A DNA stretch of 64,000 nucleotides from Kingdonia uniflora (Eukaryota; Streptophyta; Magnoliopsida; Ranunculales; Circaeasteraceae), in the NCBI GenBank assembly GCA_014058105.1, contig JACGCM010000635.1:744001-808000 (forward strand). The letters are read 5' to 3'. Under the pieces are notes generated by a model, which worked only from the letters and a program-made list of their open reading frames with translations, was not told where the DNA came from and searched no databases. Positions within the stretch are counted from its first letter, which is position 1, and each line of letters opens with the position of its first letter. This document shows positions 44,648 through 56,084 of this stretch, piece after piece. A program made the translations under genes and the position numbers.

Positions 44648-45372
44648 TGTAGTAGCCTATTCGTAGCCTTCGACAGACAGTCGAAGCCTACTTCATAGCC
44701 AACTCGAATGTATCGAAGCCTGCAAAATCCCTAAGATAGGCTCCCTAGAGATCCCTGAAGATAAAGCTTTGACACCAATCAAAGCTTCAAGGATAGACTA
44801 ACACGTCGCGACAAACACTTTTTGACCATATCTACACATGGTCGAAGTATGACGGGACAGACAGCCAGCTTACCAGACAAGCTATCATAAGGATTGACCT
44901 TTACAGCTACAGTGACAGGTAGACCACTGTGCTTCAGTATCGAAGTAGAGAGACACATCAGAAAGCTGTCACAGTGACAGTGCAGGCAGAGCCAGCGCCA
45001 TAACTCGCCGAGATTTCCTGACAGTAATCATGTAATCCAGACCCACATTTGGTGATTCAGCTTCCTATGACTCAATAAATAGAGGAGTGGGGAAATCAAA
45101 TGGGGGCTAGAAAGAAGTATCTCCAACCTCTTGTATTTTACCTTTGACCTCCAAGTGCACACTGTATTCAAACCCACAAATAACTCTTCTGCAATATAAT
45201 CTATCTTAAAAATCCTCATCAGAGGTCGTAGAGAGTCACATTCGGGCCTCTATGCAAGTGTTTTTCTACGGTTAGCACTTACTCTAGAGCAATTTCTTGA
45301 GTCCCTTTGATTGAAGATTGATTTTATGCTGTATGAACCAACTTTACCTCCAAACGAAGTTAGGTCCCTACA
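44648..45372 (+). repeat. 5' LTR of element C
   Basis: TGTAGTAGCCTATTCG to GTCCCTACA, 725 bp, homologous to the LTRs of A and B. The TATA position reads AATAAATA. Confidence 0.9.
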
Positions 45373-45374
45373 AT

Positions 45375-45392
45375 TGGCGCCGTCTGTGGGAA
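45375..45392 (+). other. Primer binding site of element C
   Basis: TGGCGCCGTCTGTGGGAA two bases after the LTR, the intact form for family 1. The first nine bases fit the 3' end of plant tRNA-Asp, but the rest does not, so the primer is not assigned. Confidence 0.9.
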
Positions 45393-45458
45393 TCTACCCT
45401 ACCAATCTCCCTTCCTTTTTCCCCTCCTTTTGTTTCCAACCTCAACTGATTATCTTCA

Positions 45459-47152
45459 ATGGTACCCACGCGCCGTTCTAGCTTAACCCAAGCAGACAAC
45501 TCCATTGATGGGGTAGCTTCCCAGATAGCCATATTATCAAAACATGTCGCTTAGGCAGGAGAGCGCCACCAAAACCAACTAAACCACGAGCGTGAAAGCC
45601 ACCGCTTGGCACTGGAATATTAGCGGAATCACCGCTTGGATGGTGAAAATAGACAGAATAGAGCAATCGATGAACTGTGCAACACCGTCCGAGAGCTACA
45701 GAGGTTGCAGCCCTTGGAGCCTCCTCGCGCATCCCAGGCCCCAGACCTATCGCGCGTATCTACCCGCGCTCGCCTGCGACCCTCACCAATCCTCGAGATA
45801 ACCCCCGTTCACACCGGCGCCAAAGGTTTCTCCCGTATTATTCCCCCAACCGACTCCATCCACCACGGGATTCACCCCATAGAAGACTCATCTGACTCAA
45901 CCCTTCGCTCCTCTAAGCACCCCAAACGTTGTCCTGCACAGGAACGGCTTAGGGAACGTAGTGGTGATTTTATGCCACATGCTCGACCTCACAGCTCTCG
46001 AATTCATCAATCTCCCCCGCATCCTATATATGTAACACAGCAGGACTTCGACCACAAAATACAACCTGTCATTCGCGCTGGCCGTGCCAAGCCACAAACT
46101 CCTGAAGCCGCCTCAATAACCTGATCTGCCCCAAAGTTTTGTCTATCAAAATACCCTCAAACTTCCATAGCCCCAAACTCAGCAAATACCGTAACACAGA
46201 CCCTAAATCCCACATCCTAGAATTTCAAAAGGCCCTGAGCCTCTACTCTACGGCTGACTACCTGTTATGTCATATTTTCCCAACGAGCCTTACGGACAAC
46301 CCCCTTCGATGGTACCGCAGCCTTCCAAATGGCTCGATGCGATGCTTCGAGCTGCTATCACAACTTTTCATTACCCAGTTCACCTTCAACAAAGACAGAG
46401 AGGTTAGAGTTGAAGCTCTATTCAATTTCAGAAAATCTGGCAGTGAGACCATCGAAGCCTTCACCAGGAGATTCCTCGACGAATACTAGAAAATTGAGAT
46501 CCTTGATTCCTCGAATGCTATTTTGGCCTATTCGAATGTTTTGCCCGATCACAGCCGAGTAAAAGAGCACCTAGTCCTCCACAAACAAAAAATATTCGAA
46601 GAGATACTCTCGAAGGTCAATGGTTATATCGATCTCGAGCGCCATCAAGAGTCCCACAAACAGAGCCAGCCTTCGCAAACAACAAATTTCAATAAACCTC
46701 GGTCCCACACCCCAGATCGCTCCTGTCTCAATGGTGACTGAGAGCCGCAAACGCCCCAACATTGATAATAACACCGAAGCTCGCAAGAAGCGACCAAGGC
46801 CTATTTTGCCTATACTCACTGGCCCCCTCAGTACCCTTCTACCACTCATACAGGCAGACCACATTTGGTGCGTCCCTTTCCCCATCGAAGTCAGGTCAGA
46901 CGAATCTTACTGCGCCAACCGTAAGTGCAACTGTCACCATACTAATAAATGCTTTACCCTTCAGCGCTCTCTCAAACATATCTTCAGAGCAGAACATTTG
47001 TACCAGTATATTGCTGATCTTCCAAGCTACCTCGATGGGTCTTACCTCAAATCTTTATCAACTCCTACTGCTGACCCAGCCGAGGTGCCAATCTATAGAG
47101 TCAAGTTTATCGAAGTTAACAACATAGGCAGTGGACATTCCCAGAGAAAATG
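45459..47152 (+). pseudogene. Gag of element C
   Basis: ATG 45459. The N-terminal part has SIDGVASQIAILSKHVA, NRAIDELCNTVRELQRLQ (coiled coil) and a Pro/Arg/His-rich linker. The gag domain (46139-46489, open) has KLSKYRNTDPKSHILEFQKA, LTDNPLRWYRSLPNGSM and FIRKSG-like ALFNFRKSGSETIEAFTRRF, then a TAG. EEILSKVNGYIDLERHQES follows. The zinc-knuckle-like motif YCANRKCNCHHTNKCFTLQ is at about 46905-46960, and YLDGSYLKSLSTPTADPAEV and KFIEVNNIGSGHS follow. Most complete gag in the window; two or three stops and frameshifts. Confidence 0.88.
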
Positions 47153-47189
47153 AAAGCGCGTCGAAGAATGCTACAAGCTCACCTATCAG

Positions 47190-47750
47190 GCAAAATTCCT
47201 TACCCTTCTGCCCGAATCAAGCTGTCACCCTCAACTCGAAGGTATTTCTTTTATCGACTTTGACACTTCATACGTTCGTTTCCCACATTCTGATCCATTA
47301 GATATCATGATTAAGATCGAGGGCCTCGTCCTTCATACAATGCTCATTGATACTGGGAGCACAGCTGATGTTCTCTTTCTCTAAACAATCCAAACCATGA
47401 AGAAAACGGCCCTCATAACTGCTACTAGCATCGAACTCAAAGGTTTTAATGGATCAACTGAAGTCGTTGTTGGCCGTATCAGCCTACCCATCACTACATG
47501 CCCCATTGCCCTTCAAACCAGCTTCATCATCATTGACAAGAAGTCTGAATACCTCAGTATACTTGGATGAGATTGGCTTCACGCCATGCGGGCCATACCT
47601 TTGACCTGCAATCAGACCCTTTGATTCAGCAATAAAAAGGGTACTTGGAATCTGAAAGGCTCTCAACGCCTTGCTGTCTCATACGAGCACCCAGAGAATG
47701 ACCAAACCCGAAAACTTGTTAGCCACCCATAGAAATCATAACATCTATCT
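47190..47750 (+). pseudogene. Aspartic protease of element C
   Basis: LEGISFIDFDTSYVRFPHSD, MLIDTGSTADVLFL followed by a TAA in place of Gln or Arg, GFNGSTEVVVGRISLPITT, a TGA in the GRDW motif (ILG-stop-DWLHAM), KGSQRL. The active site is intact, but two internal stops break the frame. Confidence 0.85.
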
Positions 47751-47929
47751 ATCCCTTCGACTTCGATAGATACCACCTCACCCATCGAACCAGCTTTCTA
47801 TATCGAACTTGACAGTCCTGGTCAGGGTACATTTGTTGAAACATTCCTCAATTAGTCAGAGCGCCCTGAACTTTCAGAGTTCCTTCGAGCAAACAGAGAC
47901 ATCTTTGCCTGGACATTCATGAGATACCT

Positions 47930-49330
47930 GGTGTCGACCCCAACCTGGCCTGCCTTTTCCTCAATCTCATCCCCTATTCCTCTGCAGTTAAAGAAAAGAA
48001 GCGTAACCTGGCACCACGACTTCGAGAAGCCGTGAACCTTGAAGTAGACAAGCTCATAGCCGAAGGCTTTATCAGAGAAGTGAAGTACGCAGACTGGATA
48101 TCAAACATAGTTGCAGTTCCTAAGAAGAATGGAAAGATCTGAATCTGCGTCGACTTCATAGACCTCAGCAAGCACACACCGAAGGATAGTTTCCCCCCAC
48201 CGACTATCTTAGCATTCCTCGATGCCACTGCTGGGCACGAGCACCTATCCATGATGGACACAGCATCGGGTTACAATCAGGTACCCCTCCTCCTTGAAGA
48301 TCAACTTAAAACTTCATTTATAACTGAATAAGGCCTTTACTGTTTTAATGTTATGCCCTTCGGCCTTAAAACTGCCGGAGCCACCTTCCAACGCCTTGAC
48401 ACAACCATGTTCAAACCTCTGCTTGGAAAATCTGTTAAAGTCTATATCGACGACATGTTATGCAAAAGCCTTCAGATAAACACCCATATCCAAGACCTCC
48501 CAGAAATCTTCTTAATTCTTTGCACGTAAAAATTAAAACTCAACCCAAACAAGTGCCAATTTGGTGTGTCATCAGGAAAAAATTTGGGTCACCTTATCAA
48601 TAAACGCAGGATAGAGATTGACCCCACCCACATTCGAGCCCTCATAGACATGCCTTCACCCCGAACCAAGAAAAATGTCAAAAAAGTGGTGGGCAAGATA
48701 GCAGCCCTCAATCGCTTCATTTCTAAATCCTCAGATTGATGTGCCTGGCTCTTTTCCCTCTTACGCGATCAGGGCATCCACAAAGTAATAAAGAAGAACA
48801 ATCCCGAGATTGGCTTGGCCCCTGAGTGCGAACAAGCCTGCCTCAAACTCAAAACTTATCTTGGCCGTCTACTGATTATCAGCACCCCTATCGAAGGCGA
48901 AACACTCTTTTCATACCTTGTTGCCACAATAACCTTTCTCAACTCAGTACTCATTCGACTTTATTCCAACATCGAAAAACCTCTATATTTCATCAACAAA
49001 AGCTTACCCCCCGCAGAAACTCAATATTCCAAACTTGAACGTTTGCTCCTCACACTTGTCTATTCCGCCCGTAAGCTCAAACCATATTTTTAGGCTCATC
49101 CCATCCGTGTTATTACCAGTTATCCCCTTCGATAAGTACTCAACAAAAAAGAAAAATCTAGACGAGTGCAATAGTGGTCCGTATACCTTGGCAAACACGA
49201 CATCACCTTCGAGAAGCAAATATCCTCGAAAGGCCAAACAGTAGTTGACTTTCTAGCTGACTTCCCGGTCGAAGATGTTGATTGGGAAGAACACGAAGAT
49301 TAGTTATCAGAAGACCAATCGAAATAGCAA
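47930..49330 (+). pseudogene. RT and RNase H of element C
   Basis: LAPRLREAVNLEVDKLIAEG, FIREVKYADWISNIVAVPKK, ICVDFIDLSKHTPKDSF, LSMMDTASGYNQVPLLLED, FGLKTAGATFQRL, VYIDDMLCKS (catalytic Asp pair kept), LNPNKCQFGVSSG, PRTKKNVKKVVGKIAALN. RNase H has PECEQACLKLKTYLG, AETQYSKLERLLLTLVYSAR and GKHDITFEK. The stops are mostly TGA, TAA or TAG where C-to-T or G-to-A change of Arg, Gln or Trp codons explains them (48139, 48328, 48738, 49092). Confidence 0.88.
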
Positions 49331-49339
49331 ATCCCTGGG

Positions 49340-49740
49340 ACCCTCTTACTGGCTGGCGTCTATTCACAGATGGATCAGCATGACCTAATGGCCCAGTAAT
49401 TGGTATTGTCTTACTAACACCCACTAATGACCGCATAGAGAAAGCTGTCAAACTTACCTTTGAATGTACCAATAACGAAGCAGCGTATAAAGCCTTGATC
49501 CATGGCCTCGACCTCGCACTCGACCTCGGTATTCCCAAACTTGTAGTTTTTACAGATTCCCAGCTTGTCCAGAGACAATACACTGGAGAAAATCAAGCTA
49601 ACGGTCGCATGGCTGACTACGCTCTTTTTGTGCCACAGCGCATGGACCGGTTCCTCAAAAAATCTACAATCACTCATTACCCTCGAGGAGAAAATAGACA
49701 CGCAGATTCCCTCGCGTACATTGCAGCTATGCTCAGATAA
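49340..49740 (+). pseudogene. aRNH of element C
   Basis: LFTDGSA, a TGA, IGIVLLTPTNDRIEKAVKLT, TNNEAAYKALIHGLDLALDLG, KLVVFTDSQLVQRQYTGENQ, THYPRGENRHADSLAYIAAM. The open piece 49495-49740 covers the C-terminal half. The catalytic pattern D..E..D..D is recognisable, although EYEAL reads AYKAL. Confidence 0.85.
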
Positions 49741-49959
49741 TCAGATTCATGGACCCTCCATATCGAAGTATTCGAACTCCCAAGTATCGACCAGATGGAA
49801 ATAAATACCATCAATACTGGGGGAGAGAGTCACGATCCAGATGATTGGCAAACAACGTTTCTTCATTACCTTAATAATGCCATCCTCCCAGATGATGCCA
49901 AAGACAAACAGTCGCTGCTAGAAAACTGTTGTAGATACACTATCATCAAAAACCAACTA

Positions 49960-51105
49960 CATCAAAAATCCCCAAATGGCATACTCCTTCAATGAATCTC
50001 CCAAGCCGAAGTCTCTCAAATCTTAGCCGAACTTCACGAAGGAACCTGCGGTGCTCATACTTCTTGTCGTTCTATGGCCCTTTGAGCTGTCACCCAAGGA
50101 TTATTTTAGCCCGATATGAAAAAACAAGCTTTAGAATACGCAAAACATTGTGAAAAATGCCAACGTCAAGCCCATGACTTCCATTGCCCCTCTCAAGGCC
50201 TCCATTTCAGTCAAGTTTCCTGGCCATTCAAAAGATGGGCCATCGATCTCATTGGACCCTTCCCCAAAGCCTCGGGTAGCAGAGAAAACATCCTCGTCAC
50301 AACTAATTACTTCACCAAATGCGTCGAAGCTGGACCTCGATGCCGAACCAGAGAAGAGCAAGTTGTAAAATTTTTATGGGAAAATATCATCACTCGCTTC
50401 GGCTGTCCCCATATGATTCAATGTGATAATGGTCCCCAATTCATTGACAGTAAAGTTAGAAACATCCTCAAAAAACATATCATCATCCTCTCACCCTCTA
50501 CATCTTACTATCCCCAGGGCAATGGTCAAGTCAAAACAATTAATAAAACCATTATCAATGGTCTTAAGAAGGGAGTCAATACAAAGAAAGGGCGATGGAT
50601 TTAAGGGTTACAACACGTCCTTTAGGCCTATCGTACAACCCCAAGAAAATCTACACGATGCAATCCTTTCCTCCTAACATATGGAACCGAAGCTGTATTA
50701 CCAACTCAATTCAAAGTACCCCCTCGAGACCCTAACCTCCCAGACGAAGATAATGAGTTTTAATTTACATGCAACATGCTATGGATTGATGAAACCAATG
50801 ATCGAGCTATCGCCAACCTTGGCCGGTACCACACATCACTTCTAAAATCCTACAACAAAAGAGTTTGACTACGGAGTTTCAACATTGGAGATCTAGTACT
50901 TCAACTTGTTAACCAATCTTCGAAACCTTGAAATGCCGGCAAGTTAGCCGAATCTTGGGAAGAACCATATGTCATCAAGGATAAAACATATAAGGTTTTT
51001 ATTACTTAATGACGGAAGATGAAGAGCCTCTACCAAACCCCTGGAATACAATGCAGTTGGTCTCCTATAATAGGGCATATCTCAGACCATATACAACTGA
51101 TATAA
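49960..51105 (+). pseudogene. Integrase of element C
   Basis: ELHEGTCGAH and HCEKCQRQAHD complete the HHCC finger. The open piece 50116-50604 holds SQVSWPFKRWAIDLIGPF (first Asp), RFGCPHMIQCDNGPQFID (second Asp) and NGQVKTINKTIINGLKKGV, where the catalytic Glu is Lys (50533-50535, GAA to AAA). The C-terminus has YGTEAVLPTQFKVPPRDPNL, LGRYHTSLLKSYNKRV and KLAESWEEPYVI. Near-complete core but inactive. Confidence 0.88.
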
Positions 51106-51185
51106 TCCAGAATATTCAATAAACAAGTTTTTCAACCCTTACTTCATCTCCTGTTTTATTTTAAATTTCTTGATTTAACTTAGGT

Positions 51186-51870
51186 ATCATGTCAACCTTT
51201 GACCCGACTGATACTTGTGGATAATCTCGAGATTTTTCAGGCTCCCAATTTTGAGCAAACTCAAGGGGCAAGGATTGTCGAAGGACTGGACCCTCGGGGA
51301 TGCATTAGGGGCGATCAGATAATGCTTTACTGTAGCCAAGGCTTTCAAAGTCCTGTCCTTTTCTTGGTTTACCCCGGGTATCATATCCACCCTCGCCCCG
51401 ACTGATACTTGGGGGCGACCTTGAATTTCTCAAATCTCTAAATTCGTGCAAACTCGAGGGGCAATGATGGTCGAAAGACTGGACCCTTGACCCTTGAGGA
51501 TGCATTGGAGGCGATCAGATATACTTCCTCCAGGCTCTGAAACCGTCAAAGTCCAGTCCTTTTCTTGGTTTACCCCGTGTATCATGTTTACCCTTGCTCC
51601 GACTAATACTTGGGGGCGACCTTGAATTGCTCAAGTTTCTAACATTCAAGCAAACTCGTGGGGCACGAATGGTCGAAAGACTAGACCCTCGGGATTGCGT
51701 TGAAGGCGATCAGATATTGCTTCTCTATGGCTTAGGCCTTTGAAGTCCAGTAAATTTTTGGGTTTCCGCCAGGTATCACGTCCCCTCAGCCCCACTGATA
51801 CTTGGAGGCGACCAGGAAATTTTTAAAAATTTTAAACATTGTTGTGGCTTCGGCCTTTGATGTTCAGCAG
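51186..51870 (+). repeat. Tandem repeat block of element C, about 3.5 copies of a 194-201-bp unit
   Basis: ATCATGTCAACC-like starts at 51186, 51380, 51581 and 51775. Each unit has CTGATACTTGGGGGCGACC-like, CAAACTCGAGGGGCA-like and GGTCGAAAGACTGGACCCT runs. Same family as 23761-24310. Confidence 0.9.
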
Positions 51871-52371
51871 AACATACAGAGTTTGATAAAAATATCTTTT
51901 GCACACTTCAATGTTCGGTCACACTACAGTCATTCAAACAGCAACAATATTTGAAAATACTATCTACAATTTTATCAAGTGCAGAGAACATTCAACATAT
52001 TATCCATCAGAGGAACAGTTGTGGTACAATTCAAAGATCAATCATCAATAGTCCAAAACAAGAAAAATTAATAGAATACGCATCCAAATTGCAATAATTC
52101 AAGGTCTGAACAAGATAATACAATCAATCAAAAAATCAGATATCAAATCAGAAGTTCAGAATCAGTATGTTCTGAATCAATCTGTATGGAATTTACTTTA
52201 GAAAATATGCATCAATATGTTCAGCATAAACTTCTGAAGTTCAGCAGATAATTAAAACAAAAAAAATCTACCGAAATCAGAGACCAACAAAAAACAACAC
52301 CATCATTCAACATAGTACAACTCAACATTATAATCAGTGAAAGAAGACATGAAACCCCAACCCCAAATACC
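51871..52371. other. Non-coding stretch downstream of the antisense gene of C
   Basis: A-rich, no gene or repeat recognised. Position equals 24311-24786 in element A (3' untranslated and spacer DNA). Confidence 0.4.
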
Positions 52372-53800
52372 TCATATCGGCGCGGTTATACCTTCTTGCT
52401 CCACAGACCCCCCTGTACCAACACCTTCAGCGGCTTCATTCGAACCTTCGACAACCAAACCATCAAAAGTCCTACCAATGGGCGCTCCAATAAGAGAAAT
52501 ATCTACACCACCCCCAGTACTTCCAACAGCTTCTTCAACAATGTTTGCCTCTCCTCCCTTCATCTGCAATTTGCCCCTTTCAACAAGTTCTGGAGGCACA
52601 GCGTAAGGTTGCAATGTCTCGGTGTCATACCCCATATCATCTATAAAGGCTTTCAACCTAACATTCACCTTGCATTCGCCATCATACTGCCGCTAGAAAT
52701 TTGCCTTCTATTCTGCTTTCTCCATCTCACACGCCACAAGATTTTTAGGCCACTCTCACTCCAGCCTCGACCGCCGCAGCTCGAGCCTCTCATCATAAGA
52801 GTCAGTAAAAACCCCCAAATCATTCTTCGACTTCCTGACTTCAGACACCAATGATGCCTCTTTCAGACGAGAACGATTAAAGATTTCCTTTGCTTGTTGA
52901 AATTTCACCTTTACTAACTTTAATACCTTGTTGCAAGTCTGCACCCAAACATCCGTCTGCTAAATTATTCAATTAATCTGTGCACCTCGAAACTCGAAGA
53001 GTTTTCAAGAAATCTCAAAGTACCAAAACAGAAAGCCATATATAGTTACCTGGAACATGTGGTTCATTACTTCCTTCGAAGCCTCGTTTGGATCATCTTC
53101 CCAGAGAACGATCATCGAAGCCTTCTTCACCATAGCCTGCTCTTGTCGTTCAACCTCTGTCATCTCTTTATCCTCCTCCAGTGCATCATCCTCCCCCAGT
53201 ACCTTACGCCTCTTGCGTTGGCCAGCCTTTGATTCTAGCACCTTCGGGGCTTTGGGAGTTACCTGGTACTTCCCCATCTCAGTTTGAGTTTCCACCACCT
53301 CGGCCTCAACTTTGAAGCATCTCCTGCCACTTTGGGCACTGGCGCTGATTGCTTCGATTCCCAACGCAATCTCAATACAAACTGGTAGTTCCTTGGCAAC
53401 TCTTTTCCTCCCAACACTTTTAGCCCGTTTGAAACACATTCACCTCTTTTTCTCTTTGGTAGCATTGGCGTAGCAGGCACGCATTGAAGTAGGGAATCCG
53501 CCTTCTTCCTCCTTTGCCTTTTCATTTAGAGACTGTCAAACAAAGAATTTACTCAATCTTCACAAGCTTTGAGCAGAGTATCAATATAATTAACCAGATT
53601 ATCCCAAGATGAACTCTTCGGACCTACAGATTAAAACAAGACACAGTTATTACTTATTTCATATACACATCAAGAACAACCCTTCGACAGTAAACTTACT
53701 TTTGTTATATACCCTATGATGTAATTTAAAAGGGTCATCCTCGTCTACATTCTCATAGTTACCCCTTACTATTAGCAAATCTTTATTCTACCCCAGGCCT
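52372..53800 (-). pseudogene. Large antisense gene of element C, 3' half
   Basis: From the right: remnant of the gypsy-type domain exon (53790-53640), a Lys/Arg-rich region (53525-53060; KAGQRKRRKVLGEDDALEED and ERQEQAMVKKASMIVLWEDD), a donor-like GTAACT after NHMFQ near 53047, a coiled coil (52944-52756: KEASLVSEVRKSKNDLGVFT) and the C-terminus (52668-52372: VRLKAFIDDMGYDTETLQPY, Gly-rich tail, TAPI, stop). The same C-terminal motif is in A, B and E. The 5' half is lost at the junction with fragment D. Function unknown. Confidence 0.72.
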
Positions 53801-55725
53801 GTCGGCGATGAGCATAGTGTGTAAGATGAGATGTTCAAACTTGATCATGATGACAAAAGGATTGGAGTGGGCGAAGTAAATATGTGAAATATCACAATCG
53901 ATGAAGGATATACCTTCGGTTCGAGGGCGTTAGCTAGATTCAGGTAGAAGCATGGGTAATTTCTCCAGATAAGTGAGCTTACAACATTCTTCGACGCGTT
54001 TGCGCTTGCTTCGAGTATGACCACTGTCAATGTTATTATCTTTGATGAGGTGGAGTTAGAAAATATGTACCTCGGCTGGGCTGGCAGTTGCTGGGGAGAT
54101 CGGCGACATATTAATGTAGATGACCTGCTCAAAGAATCATCTCAAGCGATCGTTGCAGAGCATAGCATTTGTATGTGGGGTGGCAATTTTATTTATGATT
54201 CTGGCAGTAGGGCTCATCCTTACCGACCTTGATGAGGAAAGTGGTACGCCAGATAGGATTGGCCTAGATGCATGTGAGAAGGGTGTAGTGGGTTTCGGTA
54301 AGATGGGCATTGGTCATTTTTTATCGATTTCAGAAGGGGTAGCATCGAAGTGAGGGTGTTTGTGAATCTTATTCTCCTGTGAGACGGGAGGACCATGGGT
54401 GGAGGTGGTGGCCGAGGTTTGTTGTGGTTGGTGGTCGAGGGTTGCCCCTTGCGATTAGCTTCGCGTATACGTTCAAGGTCGATGTATCCATTAACCTTGG
54501 ATAACATCTCCTCGAGGGTTCGTGGCTTATGAAGTATGATGAACTCCTGAACACGACAGTGGTCTGGCAAAGCATTGGAATACACAAGACTGGCATTTTC
54601 ACAATCGAGGTGTTCGACTTTGTGTGACTTATCGAGAAAATGCTTGGAAAAAGCTTCAAGTATTTTTTTTGGGGATTTGCGAAAGTAGAAGAGAGTATCA
54701 ACTCGGACCTCACAGTCTTTATTAAAGGCAAACTGAGAGATAAAAATGTTCGACAACTATTCAAAAATTTGGATAGGGCCATTAGGGAGGCTGTGGTACC
54801 ATTTGAGAGGGCTATAAGTAAGATTAGTGGGATACATGCGACACAAGACGTGGTCAACTGCAGAATACAAACATAAAGCATTTTAGAATTCAAAAACATG
54901 AGATTGAGGGTCGGTATTGCGGTATTTGCTGATTTTAGGGGTATAAAAATTTAGAGCTGGTTCGACCGCGAGGAGTTTAGTGCAGATGGTGTTGTTTAAA
55001 CGATTCCAAAAATTTGGTATAGGGCTCGCACTAACACGAATGGCGACATATATTTTTTGATTGGGTTCCTACTGTGTAAGATAACTAGGGTGAGGGGGAG
55101 ATCGTTGGGTTCGAGAGTCTTGAGGCCTTGAGTATGGGGCATGTTCAGATCTCCGCTCGCCAAGGCATTCCCGAGCAAAATGCCGTGTGGGGTGACGAGA
55201 AGTGTGAAGTGTAGAATCAGAGGAGTACTCAATAATGGGGACACCAAGATGGATCGAGCTGGTGGGTATGGCGGTTGGAGCACCCTCAGAGCCAAGATAG
55301 ACCGGGGGAACTTCAATTTGGGGGTGGGGCCCAAGCCGTGCGCGGATTGAAATGAGCAAAGGGGCGGGTAATCAAGATCACTGAGGAGTTACTTGGGTGT
55401 AACCTTGTTGAAGCTCGCGAGTTGCATGACGTAGTTCGTCCAGAGCACGGTATTGTCGATCATAGACATCTAAACTGCCCTGCCGTTCAACCTCAAGTTC
55501 TTTACGGCATTCTTCACGCTCAATGTGTAACAAATTGTTATAGCGCTCCTCAGCCTGAGAAAATAGTTTGCTAATGAAGGCAAGTTAAACGGCCACTCTA
55601 CTGGTGTTGTTTCCGTCGATGGCAGAGGTGGAGGTAGGGATGGGGGCCATTAAGAAAGGCTAAAAGGGGGTTGAAAGTGAGAATAGGGGATGGGTAGGGT
55701 GGGTGTAGTACAGACGACACCAAAT
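53800..55725 (-). pseudogene. Fragment D: gag and start of protease of a family 1-like element
   Basis: Gag begins at ATG 55650 (MAPIPTSTSAIDGNNTSRVA). Coiled-coil leader CRKELEVERQGSLDVYDRQY, Pro-rich linker (55359-55069), gag domain SKYRNTDPQSHVFEF, YSPLKWYHSLPNGPIQIFE, FISQFAFNKDCEVRVDTLFY and EEMLSKVNGYIDLERIREAN (54756-54369). A zinc-knuckle-like region and the protease start follow, breaking off next to IDTGS near 53810. A PBS-like TGGTGTCGTCTGTACTAC (55722-55705, minus) marks the 5' end, but the LTR that should follow is absent. Confidence 0.82.
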
Positions 55726-56084
55726 AGATCTAGCACATACATAATCAACAACAAGTTCAAACGAATATAAAAGTTGCATTTTCAAATTTATAGAGTACGA
55801 CAAAAAAAAAATGTTCTCACCAACGCAAACCACAACCTGAAGCTTAACAGAGTTTTGTGCATACCTCTTAGATAGGACTTTTGGTAGCCACGGGAAGTTT
55901 CTCACCCACAGCAAATGCGCCCTCCTCGTTCTCTGCATGTGCCACCCTACCCGGCTATACCTCTTCAACTTGCACCACACCTTCGACACCCAGACTAAGC
56001 AGATCATCTTCAGGGTAATGTTCGAATGTGTCAGGATCAAAGCCCAACTCGTCTGTGAATTTCTTGAAAGAAGAAGTTACACGG
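55726..56084 (-). pseudogene. Fragment E: C-terminus of an antisense gene
   Basis: Minus-strand TSSFKKFTDELGFDPDTFEH then LLSLGVEGVVQVEEV, a TAG and further acidic sequence. It corresponds to LKIFIEDKGYNTDTFDPFP of element A. The frame continues into 56775 and beyond once the solo LTR and one duplication copy are disregarded. The left limit is the PBS end of fragment D. Confidence 0.72.
56080..56084. repeat. Target duplication of solo LTR, left copy
   Basis: cacgg, against caagg at 56770-56774; one mismatch. Confidence 0.6.

Larger units (their letters stand above)
44648..53800 (+). mobile_element. Element C: Tat-lineage element, family 1, 3' end missing
   Basis: LTR, canonical PBS, gag, protease, RT, RNase H, aRNH, integrase, tandem repeats and the 3' half of the antisense gene, in the same order as element A. 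It ends near 53800 inside the antisense gene, where a minus-strand protease/gag fragment (D) begins. Inserted next to or into element B at 44648; no matching far end was found. Confidence 0.88.

Noticed and set aside
45375..45392. tRNA-Asp-like gene fragment
   Set aside because: Only nine bases fit the tRNA 3' end; it is the primer binding site directly after an LTR.
53800..55725. Fragment D as the missing gag end of element B, separated by insertion of C
   Set aside because: D repeats the protease start already present in B (44520-44630 against 53810-53930) with only about three quarters identity, so it comes from another copy.
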